The position numbers were made by a program, and so were the translations under genes. The notes under the pieces are model-generated. The model did not search any database and was not told where the DNA came from. It saw nothing but the letters and a program-made list of their open reading frames with translations. This document shows, piece after piece, positions 36,341 through 45,182 of a DNA stretch of 64,000 nt. The stretch comes from an uncultured Pelagibacteraceae bacterium (GTDB lineage Bacteria; Pseudomonadota; Alphaproteobacteria; Pelagibacterales; Pelagibacteraceae). The DNA is taken from assembly GCA_902521355.1 (NCBI GenBank), contig CABYRT010000005.1, positions 1 to 64,000 on the forward strand, given 5' to 3'. The first letter of the stretch is position 1; each line of letters starts with the position of its first letter.

Positions 36341-36710
36341 AGTTTTTATACTTGTTTTTTTTTCTTATAATTTGTTAATGATCAATTCTTTAAGTGAAAA
36401 TAATACACGAACAGAAAATTATGCTGTTTTAACAATATTAGACAAAGTAAACTCTCAGAGTGACATTATAGAGATTGAGGTTGGAAAGGAATATAAATTT
36501 AAAAATCTATCTATAAACATTCTTAAATGTAATAATTCAAAATTTGATGATGATCCGGAAGTCACAGCATACATGCAAGTAAGAGATACAGTAAACAAAG
36601 ATGACAACAAGGTGTTCATTTTTAATGATTGGACATTCGCCTCGTCTCCATCAATTAGACCTTTTGATCACCCTGTGTATGATATTTGGTTAAAAAAATG
36701 TTATTCTTAA
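36303..36710 (+). CDS. DUF2155 family exported protein
   Basis: This 135-residue protein has an N-terminal hydrophobic segment (about 11-28), consistent with a signal peptide. A small beta domain with a VLTILDKVNSQSDIIEIEVG strand and FNDWTFASSPSIRPFDHPVYD, the DUF2155 hallmark, follows. Its ATG lies 38 bases inside the NDUFA12 gene; the next ATG (36378) would cut off the signal. Function unknown. It shares its stop (TTAA) with accC. Confidence 0.88.
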   Translation: MLRIKNTLLGKVKVFILVFFSYNLLMINSLSENNTRTENYAVLTILDKVNSQSDIIEIEVGKEYKFKNLSINILKCNNSKFDDDPEVTAYMQVRDTVNKDDNKVFIFNDWTFASSPSIRPFDHPVYDIWLKKCYS

Positions 36711-38044
36711 AGTAATTTTTCTTTATCAAGCCAACTCACATTAAAATCTGAATCTAAAAATTTTTTGTGATTTAAAAGTATTTTATGTAAGTCTATCGTT
36801 GTTTTAATGCCCTCTATAACAAATTCATCAAGGGATCTTCGCATTCTTTGAATTGCTTCAGTTCTATTCCTTCCATGACATATTACTTTGCAAATCATGC
36901 TATCATAGTATGGAGTCACTTTGTATCCCTGAAATATTGCTCCGTCTACTCTAGTTCTAAAACCTGATGGTTGATGACACATTGTAATTTCTCCTGGCGA
37001 AGGTTGAAAATTTTTACTTACATCTTCAGCATTTATTCGGCACTCAATTGCGTGACCTCTTGGGTTAATATCTTCCTGTTTTAAGGCAGTATTACCATCA
37101 TATGCAATCCATATCTGTTCTTTTATTAAATCTATACCTGTTACTACTTCAGTTACTGGATGTTCAACTTGTATTCTCGTATTCATTTCTAAAAAATAAA
37201 ATTTTCCATCCTCAAAAATAAATTCTACTGTGCCCGCACCTTCATATCCAATTTGGCTTACCATTTTTACAGTTTTATCAAAAAGATCTTTTCTTAGTTG
37301 ATTATTTAATAAAGGACTGGGTGTTTCCTCAATTAATTTTTGATGTCTTCTTTGAATAGAACAATCTCTTTCATGAAGATGCACAGTTCTATTTTTACCA
37401 GATAATACCTGAACTTCTATATGTCTTGGATTTTGAAAAAATTTCTCAATATAAACTTCATTATTACCAAAAAACTTTTTTGCCTCAGTTTTTGCAGTTA
37501 AAAATAAGCTTTCAAATTCATCTTCTTTTTTAACAACTTTCATTCCTTTTCCACCACCACCACCAGCTGCCTTAATCAACACTGGATATCCAATTTGTTT
37601 ACATATTTTTTTTGCTTCATTTAAATCAGATATCCCACCTTCAGATCCATCAATCACTGGAAGACCATATTTTTTTGCTATTTTTTTTGCTTCAATTTTA
37701 TCACCCATCATTTTAATCAGTGAAGATGATGGACCAATAAATTTAATTTTGTTTTGTTCAAGGATTTTTGCAAATTCATAATTTTCAGATAAAAAACCAT
37801 ATCCTGGATGTACAGCTTCAGAATTTGTCAATTCAATTGCTGACATAATTGCTGGAATGTTTAAATAACTATTCGAGGCTTGATGCGGCCCAACACAAAT
37901 ACTTTCGTCAGCTAATCGAACATGCATACTATTTCTATCAACATCAGAATGAATTGCGACTGTTTTTATTCCCCATTCCTTGCATGCTCTGATAACTCTA
38001 ACAGCTATCTCACCTCTATTTGCAACAAGAATTTTTTTGAACAT
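36707..38044 (-). CDS. accC: Biotin carboxylase, acetyl-CoA carboxylase subunit
   Basis: This 445-residue ATP-grasp enzyme carboxylates the biotin on AccB, starting fatty-acid synthesis. KILVANRGEIAVRVIRA, the glycine-rich AAGGGGGKGMK loop, HLHERDCSIQRRHQKLIEE and EMNTRIQVEHPVTE are complete. It begins 2 bases after accB. Confidence 0.97.
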   Translation of the reverse strand: MFKKILVANRGEIAVRVIRACKEWGIKTVAIHSDVDRNSMHVRLADESICVGPHQASNSYLNIPAIMSAIELTNSEAVHPGYGFLSENYEFAKILEQNKIKFIGPSSSLIKMMGDKIEAKKIAKKYGLPVIDGSEGGISDLNEAKKICKQIGYPVLIKAAGGGGGKGMKVVKKEDEFESLFLTAKTEAKKFFGNNEVYIEKFFQNPRHIEVQVLSGKNRTVHLHERDCSIQRRHQKLIEETPSPLLNNQLRKDLFDKTVKMVSQIGYEGAGTVEFIFEDGKFYFLEMNTRIQVEHPVTEVVTGIDLIKEQIWIAYDGNTALKQEDINPRGHAIECRINAEDVSKNFQPSPGEITMCHQPSGFRTRVDGAIFQGYKVTPYYDSMICKVICHGRNRTEAIQRMRRSLDEFVIEGIKTTIDLHKILLNHKKFLDSDFNVSWLDKEKLL

Positions 38045-38046
38045 TA

Positions 38047-38469
38047 TTACTCAATTATTACTAAAGTATGCCCATATTCAACAGGCTGACCGTCTTCAAC
38101 GCAGATTTTTTTTACAGTACCAGTTATTGGAGATGGAACATGGTTCATTGTTTTCATAGCTTCAACAATCATAATCGTGTCGCCTTTGTTAATTTTTTTA
38201 CCAACATCTACAAACTTTTTACCACCTGGTTCTGGTGCCAAATAAGCTGTTCCTATAATAGGCGATGGAACTTCAGTCCCACTAATATTATCTTGTTCTA
38301 TATTTTCTGTTTTTATTTCTGATTTTATTTCTTTAACTGATGTTATATTTGATCCGAAAGATTTTGATACTTTAACTTTTATATCTTTTTCTGTGTACTC
38401 TATCTCGTTAAGATTAAATTCATTTAAATATTCTGTAAGCTCTTTAATTATACTTTTATTTATTTTCAT
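38047..38469 (-). CDS. accB: Biotin carboxyl carrier protein of acetyl-CoA carboxylase
   Basis: This 140-residue protein has a charged N-terminal helix, a linker and a C-terminal biotinyl domain. The biotinylated lysine is in EAMKTMNHV, with T in place of the common M/L after the Lys. It overlaps the end of aroQ by 14 bases and is followed by accC, the usual aroQ-accB-accC order. Confidence 0.95.
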   Translation of the reverse strand: MKINKSIIKELTEYLNEFNLNEIEYTEKDIKVKVSKSFGSNITSVKEIKSEIKTENIEQDNISGTEVPSPIIGTAYLAPEPGGKKFVDVGKKINKGDTIMIVEAMKTMNHVPSPITGTVKKICVEDGQPVEYGHTLVIIE

Positions 38470-38899
38470 TCAACATTTCATGCATAGAATTTATGGCCAA
38501 AATATATCCATTTATACCTAATCCACAAATTATTCCTGTAACCACTCCACTTATTACAGATTTATGACGAAACTCCTCTCTTTTATATATATTTGATATA
38601 TGGAGTTCAATTATTTTGCCTTTAAATATATCTAGAGCATCTCTAATTGCAACCGATGTGTGGCTATATCCACCTGCATTAATTATAATTCCTTCAAATT
38701 TATTTCTGGCACTTTGAATAGTATCAACGATTTCTCCTTCAACATTCGATTGTTTCATTTCAAGAATTAAATTTAATTCTTTCGATTTTTTCTTACAAAT
38801 ATCCTCTAAGTATTTATAATCTTTGCTACCATATTGTGATTGTTCTCTCTCACCTATTAGATTAAGATTGGGTCCATTAATGATTAATATTTTACTCAC
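38456..38899 (-). CDS. aroQ: Type II 3-dehydroquinate dehydratase
   Basis: I place the start at the GTG at 38899, preceded by AAGGATTT, giving 147 residues, the normal size. The open frame continues upstream with 54 hydrophobic codons, but these lie antisense to thiS and are an artefact. ILIINGPNLNLIGERE with the active Arg/Tyr region, NAGGYSHTSVAIRDAL and ELHISN with the catalytic His are present. It removes water from dehydroquinate in the shikimate pathway. Confidence 0.93.
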   Translation of the reverse strand: MSKILIINGPNLNLIGEREQSQYGSKDYKYLEDICKKKSKELNLILEMKQSNVEGEIVDTIQSARNKFEGIIINAGGYSHTSVAIRDALDIFKGKIIELHISNIYKREEFRHKSVISGVVTGIICGLGINGYILAINSMHEMLNENK

Positions 38900-38915
38900 G
38901 AAATCCTTATAATCT

Positions 38916-39134
38916 ATGAATATTAAAAATAAAATAAAAATAACTGTAAATGGCAAGCAAATGCAAATAATTCCCAAATTTTCACTTAAGAGCTTGATTA
39001 CAAAATTAAATATGCCAATAAATAAAATAGCTATAGAACTAAATAAAAAAATTATAGACAAAAAACGAATTTCTAAAATTCAATTAAAAAAAGGTGATAA
39101 AATAGAAATTGTTCATTTTATCGGTGGTGGATAA
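38916..39134 (+). CDS. thiS: Sulfur carrier protein ThiS
   Basis: This 72-residue ubiquitin-like protein begins with the ITVNGKQ strand and ends in the obligate Gly-Gly (HFIGGG), which is adenylated and turned into a thiocarboxylate for thiazole synthesis. The stop overlaps the thiG start (TAATG). Its start codon is only 16 bp from the divergent aroQ start. Confidence 0.93.
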   Translation: MNIKNKIKITVNGKQMQIIPKFSLKSLITKLNMPINKIAIELNKKIIDKKRISKIQLKKGDKIEIVHFIGGG

Positions 39135-39907
39135 TGATTGACAATAAATTTAAGATAGCAAATAAGATTTTTAAATCACGTTTAATAGTTGGAACAGGAA
39201 AATATAAAAGCTTCAGTGAATGCGCCAAAGCCATTAAGACTTCTGGTGCAGACATAGTGACAGTTGCAGTTAGAAGAGTAAACATATCTAATAAGAATAA
39301 AGCTAGATTGATGGACTTTATAGATCCAAAAAAAATAACATACTTACCAAATACAGCTGGATGTTTCACAGCAGAGGATGCAATTAGAACTTTAAGATTA
39401 GCAAGAGAAATAGGTGGATGGAAATTAGTAAAATTAGAGGTATTAGGTGACAAAAGAAACCTTTTTCCTGAAATGATTGAAACTTTAAGATCTACCGAAC
39501 TATTAACCAAAGAAGGTTTTAAAGTAATGGTTTATTGTAATGATGATCCATTAATGGCAAAAAGATTAGAAAATGCAGGTGCAGTTGCTATTATGCCTCT
39601 CGCCGCTCCAATTGGTTCAGGTCTTGGTATACAAAATAAAGTAAATATAAAAATTATCAGAAAACAAACAAAATTACCTTTAATTATTGATGCTGGAATA
39701 GGGCAAGCTTCTGACGCAACTATAGCAATGGAGTTAGGATGTGATGGTGTTTTAATAAATACAGCAATTGCAAAAGCTAAAAATCCATTTCAAATGGCAG
39801 AAGCAATGAAGCTTGCAGTTATTTCAGGAAGAAAGTCTTTTTTATCAGGAAGAATCAATCCAAATTTATTTGGCTCAGCATCAACTACTAATAAAGGAAT
39901 TATTTAG
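39134..39907 (+). CDS. thiG: Thiazole synthase
   Basis: This 257-residue TIM barrel builds the thiazole phosphate of thiamine from deoxyxylulose phosphate, dehydroglycine and ThiS-thiocarboxylate. RLIVGTGKYKSF, VTVAVRRVN, WKLVKLEVLGD with the Schiff-base Lys, and IDAGIGQASDA are all present. thiS-thiG is a small operon; other thi genes are outside the window. Its end overlaps convergent RNase E/G by 8 bases. Confidence 0.95.
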   Translation: MIDNKFKIANKIFKSRLIVGTGKYKSFSECAKAIKTSGADIVTVAVRRVNISNKNKARLMDFIDPKKITYLPNTAGCFTAEDAIRTLRLAREIGGWKLVKLEVLGDKRNLFPEMIETLRSTELLTKEGFKVMVYCNDDPLMAKRLENAGAVAIMPLAAPIGSGLGIQNKVNIKIIRKQTKLPLIIDAGIGQASDATIAMELGCDGVLINTAIAKAKNPFQMAEAMKLAVISGRKSFLSGRINPNLFGSASTTNKGII

Positions 39908-41666
39908 TTTTTTTCTTATGAAATTGCTTTCTGAACTTTCTTTTTTTAAAAATTTTTCTATTTTTAACGTTAATAATTTTATTTTCTTTTTTTAATTCAA
40001 TTTTTATAGACTTAAGCTTTTCTACCTTTTCTATTTTATCTAAAACTTTTTTTGTTTTTGATTTAAACTCAATTATATAATCTTCTAGGTTTAGATCATT
40101 ATTTATAATTAAATTAATTTTTGCCTTATTTTTTTTTTCAAAGTATTTTACAACTTCTTGATAATGGTCTGCTATATATTTCTCAATTTTATCATTAATT
40201 GTCAATTCAACCAATTTAGCATTAATTTCTAAAGACTTTATTTCTATTAATTTTAGTATTTTTAAAACAAAGGTTTCATCTGTTAATTTCATATGCCACT
40301 TTACATTGCTTTCTCTTAACCTTTGTCTAGACATTTCTAGCAATCCAAAATTACTTATTCTACCAATTTGAATTCTTGCTCTATCATTTCTGCATTTCTC
40401 TTTTAATTTCCGCTCAACTTGTCGTCTATTATTGAAGTTAAGCATATCAATAAAATCGATTATTATTAATCCAGACAAATCTCTTATCTTGATTTGTCTA
40501 GCAATTTCTTCAGCTGCTTCAATATTTGTGTCAAATGCTGTGCTTTCAACGTTTTTTTGTTTAATAGATTTGCCTGAATTAACATCTATTGATACTAAGG
40601 CTTCAGTAGGATTTATAACTAGATAACCGCCTGACGTTAATTTTACCTCTGTCTCAAATATTTCAAATAATTTTTTTTCAATATTTTCTTTGTAAAAAAG
40701 AGGGACTTTATCTCTGTACTTTTTAACTTTTTTTAATTGATTAGGCATCATTAGCTTGATGTAATTTTTTGTTTTTTGATAACCCTCATTTCCTTCAACA
40801 TATATAGTTTGAGTATCATCATCATACATGTCTCTAATACATCTTTTGATAATGTCACTTTCTTGATGAATAAGAGATGGAGCAATTGAGTTTAAAGCAT
40901 TATCTTTAATTTTATCCCAAACTGAAATTAAATTTTTTAAATCATTCTCTATTTCATTTTTTGTCTTATTTGATCCAGCAGTTCTTACAATTATTCCCAT
41001 CTCTTTAGGAATTATTATTTCATTTAAAATATTTCTTATTTTTTTTCTATCTCCCGCATTAAATATTTTTCTTGAAATTCCACCGCCTTTAGCTGTGTTA
41101 GGCATCAAGACAATATATTTACCAGCAATTGAAATAAACGTGCTTAGGGCCGCTCCCTTTAAACCTCTTTCATCTTTCAATACCTGTACTAGAATTACTT
41201 GATTTGGTTTTATAACTTCTTGTATTTTATATCTTTTAGATGGAAATTTTTTTTGAGTATTGAATTTTTCTTTTTCATCGTCTTCATTCTTTTCGACAGG
41301 ATCATTAATTTTTATTTCTTCTTTTCCTTCTAGAATTTGATCCTCTATAACTTCACTCTCTTTTGATAATTCTTCTCTGACAAGTTCTTCTTCTTTTTTT
41401 ATCTTTTCTAAATCGCTTAATGGAAGTTGGTAATAATCTGACTGAATATCATTAAATGATAAAAATCCATGTCTTTCTCTTCCAAAGTCAACGAATGCTG
41501 CTTGCAAGGAAGGCTCAATTCTACTTACTTTACCAAGATATATATTATTCTTAATTAAAGTATTATTTATACTTTCATATTCATAGTCTTCGATATGATT
41601 GTTATTTTTAAGAACAACTCTTGTTTCATTAGGATGCGATGCATCAATGTATAAATTTTTAGACAT
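39900..41666 (-). CDS. Ribonuclease E/G family endoribonuclease without zinc-link
   Basis: This 588-residue protein has an S1 domain (about 38-75 and 145-165) split by an acidic insert of some 70 residues, then the RNase H-like and DNase I-like modules. Catalytic Asp residues are D361 (VSIDVNSGK) and D404 (IIIDFIDM). After LLEMSRQRLRES the family usually has a CPxCxG zinc-link joining two dimers; here it is replaced by NVKWHMKLTDE with no Cys. The C-terminus is a basic tail (KFRKQFHKKK) without a degradosome scaffold. It initiates mRNA decay and rRNA processing. Confidence 0.9.
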   Translation of the reverse strand: MSKNLYIDASHPNETRVVLKNNNHIEDYEYESINNTLIKNNIYLGKVSRIEPSLQAAFVDFGRERHGFLSFNDIQSDYYQLPLSDLEKIKKEEELVREELSKESEVIEDQILEGKEEIKINDPVEKNEDDEKEKFNTQKKFPSKRYKIQEVIKPNQVILVQVLKDERGLKGAALSTFISIAGKYIVLMPNTAKGGGISRKIFNAGDRKKIRNILNEIIIPKEMGIIVRTAGSNKTKNEIENDLKNLISVWDKIKDNALNSIAPSLIHQESDIIKRCIRDMYDDDTQTIYVEGNEGYQKTKNYIKLMMPNQLKKVKKYRDKVPLFYKENIEKKLFEIFETEVKLTSGGYLVINPTEALVSIDVNSGKSIKQKNVESTAFDTNIEAAEEIARQIKIRDLSGLIIIDFIDMLNFNNRRQVERKLKEKCRNDRARIQIGRISNFGLLEMSRQRLRESNVKWHMKLTDETFVLKILKLIEIKSLEINAKLVELTINDKIEKYIADHYQEVVKYFEKKNKAKINLIINNDLNLEDYIIEFKSKTKKVLDKIEKVEKLKSIKIELKKENKIINVKNRKIFKKRKFRKQFHKKKTK

Positions 41667-41747
41667 AATTTTAGTGATTTTTTCATAAGTTTATTTATTA
41701 AATTCTGTGCCTTAACAATAACAAATTCATGAAATATTTAAACTAAA

Positions 41748-44084
41748 ATGCAAAAAATTATCAAAAGAATATTTGTAATAGGATTGTTGTTTTCTACTGT
41801 ATTTTTGATTGGAATTATATCCATTCTTTGGACATACTCAAATAAACTACCTGATTATAAATATCTTAAAAATTATAAACCACCTGTTTCCAGTAAATTA
41901 TATTCTGGAAATGGTGTTTTGGTTAGTGATTTTTCTTCAGAAAAAAGAATATTTGTTCCTTACACAGCAATATCACAAACAGTAATAAATGCTTTCTTAT
42001 CTGCAGAGGATAAAAATTTCTTTGATCATCCAGGTGTTGATGCAAAAGGCGTTATTAGAGCTATAAAAAATAATATTTTCAACCTAATATATTCAAGAAG
42101 ATTAGAGGGCGCGTCAACCATTACTCAACAAGTGGCAAAAAACTTTCTTCTAAACAATGAGATCAGTATAGATCGAAAAATAAAAGAGGCCATTTTAGCA
42201 TTCAGAATTGAACGTGTTTTAACAAAAAAAAGAATTTTAGAACTATATCTGAATCAAATTTATCTAGGAGAAGGGAGTTATGGAATAGCTTCAGCAAGCT
42301 TAAGATATTTCAATAAACCAATAAGTGAACTTGATTATGGAGAAGCAGCATTATTAGCGGCTCTTCCAAAAGCACCAAGTAAATATAATCCATATAAAAA
42401 TATTGAATTAGCAAAATTTAGAAGAAACTTAGTTTTAAATAATTTATTAGAAAATGGTTTTATAAATAAAAAACAACACTTAGATTTAAGTAAATCTAAA
42501 ATTAATTTGAAAAAAAGAAAAAGAATTTATTTGGAAGACTCAAGGTACTATGTTGAAGATGTTAGAAAAGAAGTGATTGATAAATATGGTTTTGATCAAG
42601 TTTATAAACAAGGTTTTAATATTAAAACACCTTTAAACTTAGAATTACAAAAAATTGCAACTCAATCGCTCAGGAATGGTTTGCAAGAATTTGATAAAAG
42701 AAAAGGATGGAGAGGAGCTCTATCTAATATAAAAAAACATAAAAATTGGATTAACGATCTTAAAGATCTAAATCTAGAAAAATCTTTAGGGTGGGAATTA
42801 GCTGTTGTCACTAGAATTGATAAATTTGAAACAGTCATCGAAACTCAAAATGAAAATATTGGAACAATTAATTTTAATGATATTGATTGGACCCGAAAGG
42901 AATTCAAAAAACTATTTAAAATTGGAGATATAATTCATGTCAAGAAATTATCCGATGGAAACTATAGTTTAAAACAACTCCCGAAAGCTAATGGAGGTAT
43001 TGTTGTAATGGACCCATATAGTGGAAGGGTTTTAGCATTGTCAGGTGGCTTTAGTTTTAAAAAAAGTGAATTCAACAGAGCATCTCAAGCAAAACGTCAA
43101 CCCGGGTCAGCATTTAAACCTTTCATATATGCTTTAGCATTAGAAAATAATTTTTCACCAACCACATTAGTATTAGATGCACCTATAGTATTAGATCAAG
43201 GAAATGATTTAAAAATGTGGAAACCAGAAAATTATGGTAAAAAGTTTTATGGACCTTCAACACTAAGAACAGGCATAGAAAAATCAAGAAATCTAATGAC
43301 TGTCAGAATAGCTCAAGAACTAGGTATAGATAAAATAATAAATTTTTCAAAAAAATTAAATATTTATGAAAATCCTGATGAACTTATGTCGGTATCTTTG
43401 GGATCTGCCGAAACAACTTTGTTAAAAATTACAAGCGCTTACTGCTCCTTTTTAAATGGTGGAAAATTAGTTAACCCAATATTAATTGATAGAATTCAAG
43501 ACAGTGAGGGAAATACTATTTTTAATAATGAAAAAAGATTTTGTGAAAATTGTGATTTAATTTCATATGATGGAACAAGTAACCCAATTATTAAAAATAA
43601 ATATCAACAGATTTTTTCACCACAAACGGCCTATCAGATCACTTCTATGTTGAAAGGCGTTATAGAACGTGGAACTGGAAAAGGTTTAAGAGAATTAAAA
43701 CTTGAATTAGCTGGAAAGACCGGAACAACAAACAAAAATACAGATACTTGGTTTATAGGATTTACATCTAATTTAGTGGTTGGTGTATACATTGGCTATG
43801 ATAATCCAAAGAGTTTAGGTAAATTCGAGACAGGTTCAAAAACAGCGATGCCAGTTTTTAAAGAATTCATAAAAAAAACAGCAAATACTTTTAATGCGAG
43901 ACCTTTTAAAGTTGCAGACAATATAAATATGATGGTTATAGATGCAAAAACAGGAAAAAAAGCGAATTCTAAAACCAAGTTAGCCATAATTGAGTCATTT
44001 AAAAAAAATGATAATAAACTCAACAATAAATCTAATAATTTTGATAGTAGATTAAATACAACAAATATATTAAAATTTTATTAA
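41748..44084 (+). CDS. mrcA: Penicillin-binding protein 1A
   Basis: This 778-residue bifunctional enzyme polymerises and crosslinks peptidoglycan. One N-terminal membrane helix (8-30) is followed by a glycosyltransferase 51 domain with E87 in SAEDKNFFDHPG and GASTITQQ at 121-128. The transpeptidase domain has the active serine S454 in SAFK, EKSRNL as SxN and GKTGTT as KTG. It overlaps prfB by one base (TAATG). Confidence 0.95.
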   Translation: MQKIIKRIFVIGLLFSTVFLIGIISILWTYSNKLPDYKYLKNYKPPVSSKLYSGNGVLVSDFSSEKRIFVPYTAISQTVINAFLSAEDKNFFDHPGVDAKGVIRAIKNNIFNLIYSRRLEGASTITQQVAKNFLLNNEISIDRKIKEAILAFRIERVLTKKRILELYLNQIYLGEGSYGIASASLRYFNKPISELDYGEAALLAALPKAPSKYNPYKNIELAKFRRNLVLNNLLENGFINKKQHLDLSKSKINLKKRKRIYLEDSRYYVEDVRKEVIDKYGFDQVYKQGFNIKTPLNLELQKIATQSLRNGLQEFDKRKGWRGALSNIKKHKNWINDLKDLNLEKSLGWELAVVTRIDKFETVIETQNENIGTINFNDIDWTRKEFKKLFKIGDIIHVKKLSDGNYSLKQLPKANGGIVVMDPYSGRVLALSGGFSFKKSEFNRASQAKRQPGSAFKPFIYALALENNFSPTTLVLDAPIVLDQGNDLKMWKPENYGKKFYGPSTLRTGIEKSRNLMTVRIAQELGIDKIINFSKKLNIYENPDELMSVSLGSAETTLLKITSAYCSFLNGGKLVNPILIDRIQDSEGNTIFNNEKRFCENCDLISYDGTSNPIIKNKYQQIFSPQTAYQITSMLKGVIERGTGKGLRELKLELAGKTGTTNKNTDTWFIGFTSNLVVGVYIGYDNPKSLGKFETGSKTAMPVFKEFIKKTANTFNARPFKVADNINMMVIDAKTGKKANSKTKLAIIESFKKNDNKLNNKSNNFDSRLNTTNILKFY

Positions 44085-45182
44085 TGGACCAAGAAGTATT
44101 AAATATTAAAACGGAAATAGAGAAAATAAATCAAAGAATTAAGGAGTTTCTTTGAAAAGACAAAGGTTTCAGAAAAAATAATTAATTTATTAAATTTAAT
44201 AGAAAAACCAGATTTTTGGCAGGATAAAAGAAATGCTGAAAAAATTTTAAGAGAAAAAAACAATTTAGAAAAATTACTAAATAATTTTGAATATTCAAAA
44301 AAAGAAAGTAAAGATTTATTTGACATATATGATTTAGCCATAAATGAAAATAATGACGAAATAATTAAAGAGACAACCTCAAATATAAAAACACTTTTTA
44401 ATAAAATAAAACAGATTGAAATAAGATGTTTCCTATCAGATGACAATGATACATTTGATAGTTATTTAGAGTTTCATGCAGGTGCAGGTGGAACCGAAAG
44501 TCAAGACTGGGCTGATATGTTAAGAAGAATGTATATGAAGTGGGCAACTAAAAAAAATTTCAAAATCGAAATTATCAGTGAACATAAAGGCGATGAAGCT
44601 GGCATTAAATCTTCAATAATTAAAGTAAGTGGAGATTACATAAATGGATTATTAAAAAATGAATCAGGAATACATAGACTTGTTAGAATTTCTCCGTTTG
44701 ATTCTGGTGCTAGAAGACATACAAGTTTTGCCAGTGTTTGGGTATATCCAGTCATATCTGAAAATATTGATGTTGAAATTTTAGAAAAAGATTTAAGAAT
44801 AGATACATACAGATCTAGTGGTGCAGGAGGTCAACATGTCAACACAACAGATAGTGCAGTAAGAATTACACACTTGCCAACAAAAATTGTGGTACAATGT
44901 CAAAATGAAAGATCACAACACAAAAATAAAGAAACTTGCATGAATATGTTAAGAGCAAGACTTTATGACCATGAGTTAAAAAAAAAAGAAAAAGAAAATG
45001 AAAATCTTGAAAATTCAAAGTCAGAGATTGGATGGGGTCATCAAATTAGATCATATGTATTACACCCTTATAAAATGGTGAAAGATAATAGGACTAATTT
45101 TGAAAGTTCTAGTCCAGAAAAAGTATTAGATGGAGAAATAGATAATTTTTTAGAAAGCTCTTTATATAAATTAAATGCGTAA
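44084..45182 (+). CDS. prfB: Peptide chain release factor 2, with programmed +1 frameshift
   Basis: The gene starts at ATG 44084 and reads 23 codons to an in-frame TGA (44153-44155). A +1 shift at CTT-TGA continues into a 342-codon frame, giving 365 residues. RF2 signatures are SPF (about 203-205) for stop-codon reading and GGQ (about 248-250) for peptide release, with IEKPDFWQD near the N-terminus after the shift. Low RF2 lets ribosomes pause at TGA and shift, so RF2 controls its own level. Confidence 0.96.
44141..44155 (+). promoter_or_regulatory. prfB programmed frameshift signal
   Basis: AAGGAG-TTT-CTT-TGA is an internal Shine-Dalgarno three bases before the slippery CTT and the TGA stop, the same spacing as the E. 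coli RF2 site. After the shift the next codon is GAA. Confidence 0.93.

Noticed and set aside
38456..39061. 201-codon open frame with a hydrophobic N-terminal extension of aroQ
   Set aside because: The first 54 codons are antisense to thiS. A GTG with a ribosome site at 38899 gives a normal-size AroQ, so the extension is a reading-frame artefact and not a membrane-anchored enzyme.
44084..44155. Reading the early TGA in prfB as a pseudogene-making mutation
   Set aside because: The Shine-Dalgarno, CTT-TGA and spacing match the known programmed frameshift, and the downstream protein is intact.
44099..44446. 115-codon minus-strand frame under the 5' part of prfB
   Set aside because: It lies fully antisense to RF2 coding sequence, which is read through the frameshift. 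No ribosome site or family match.
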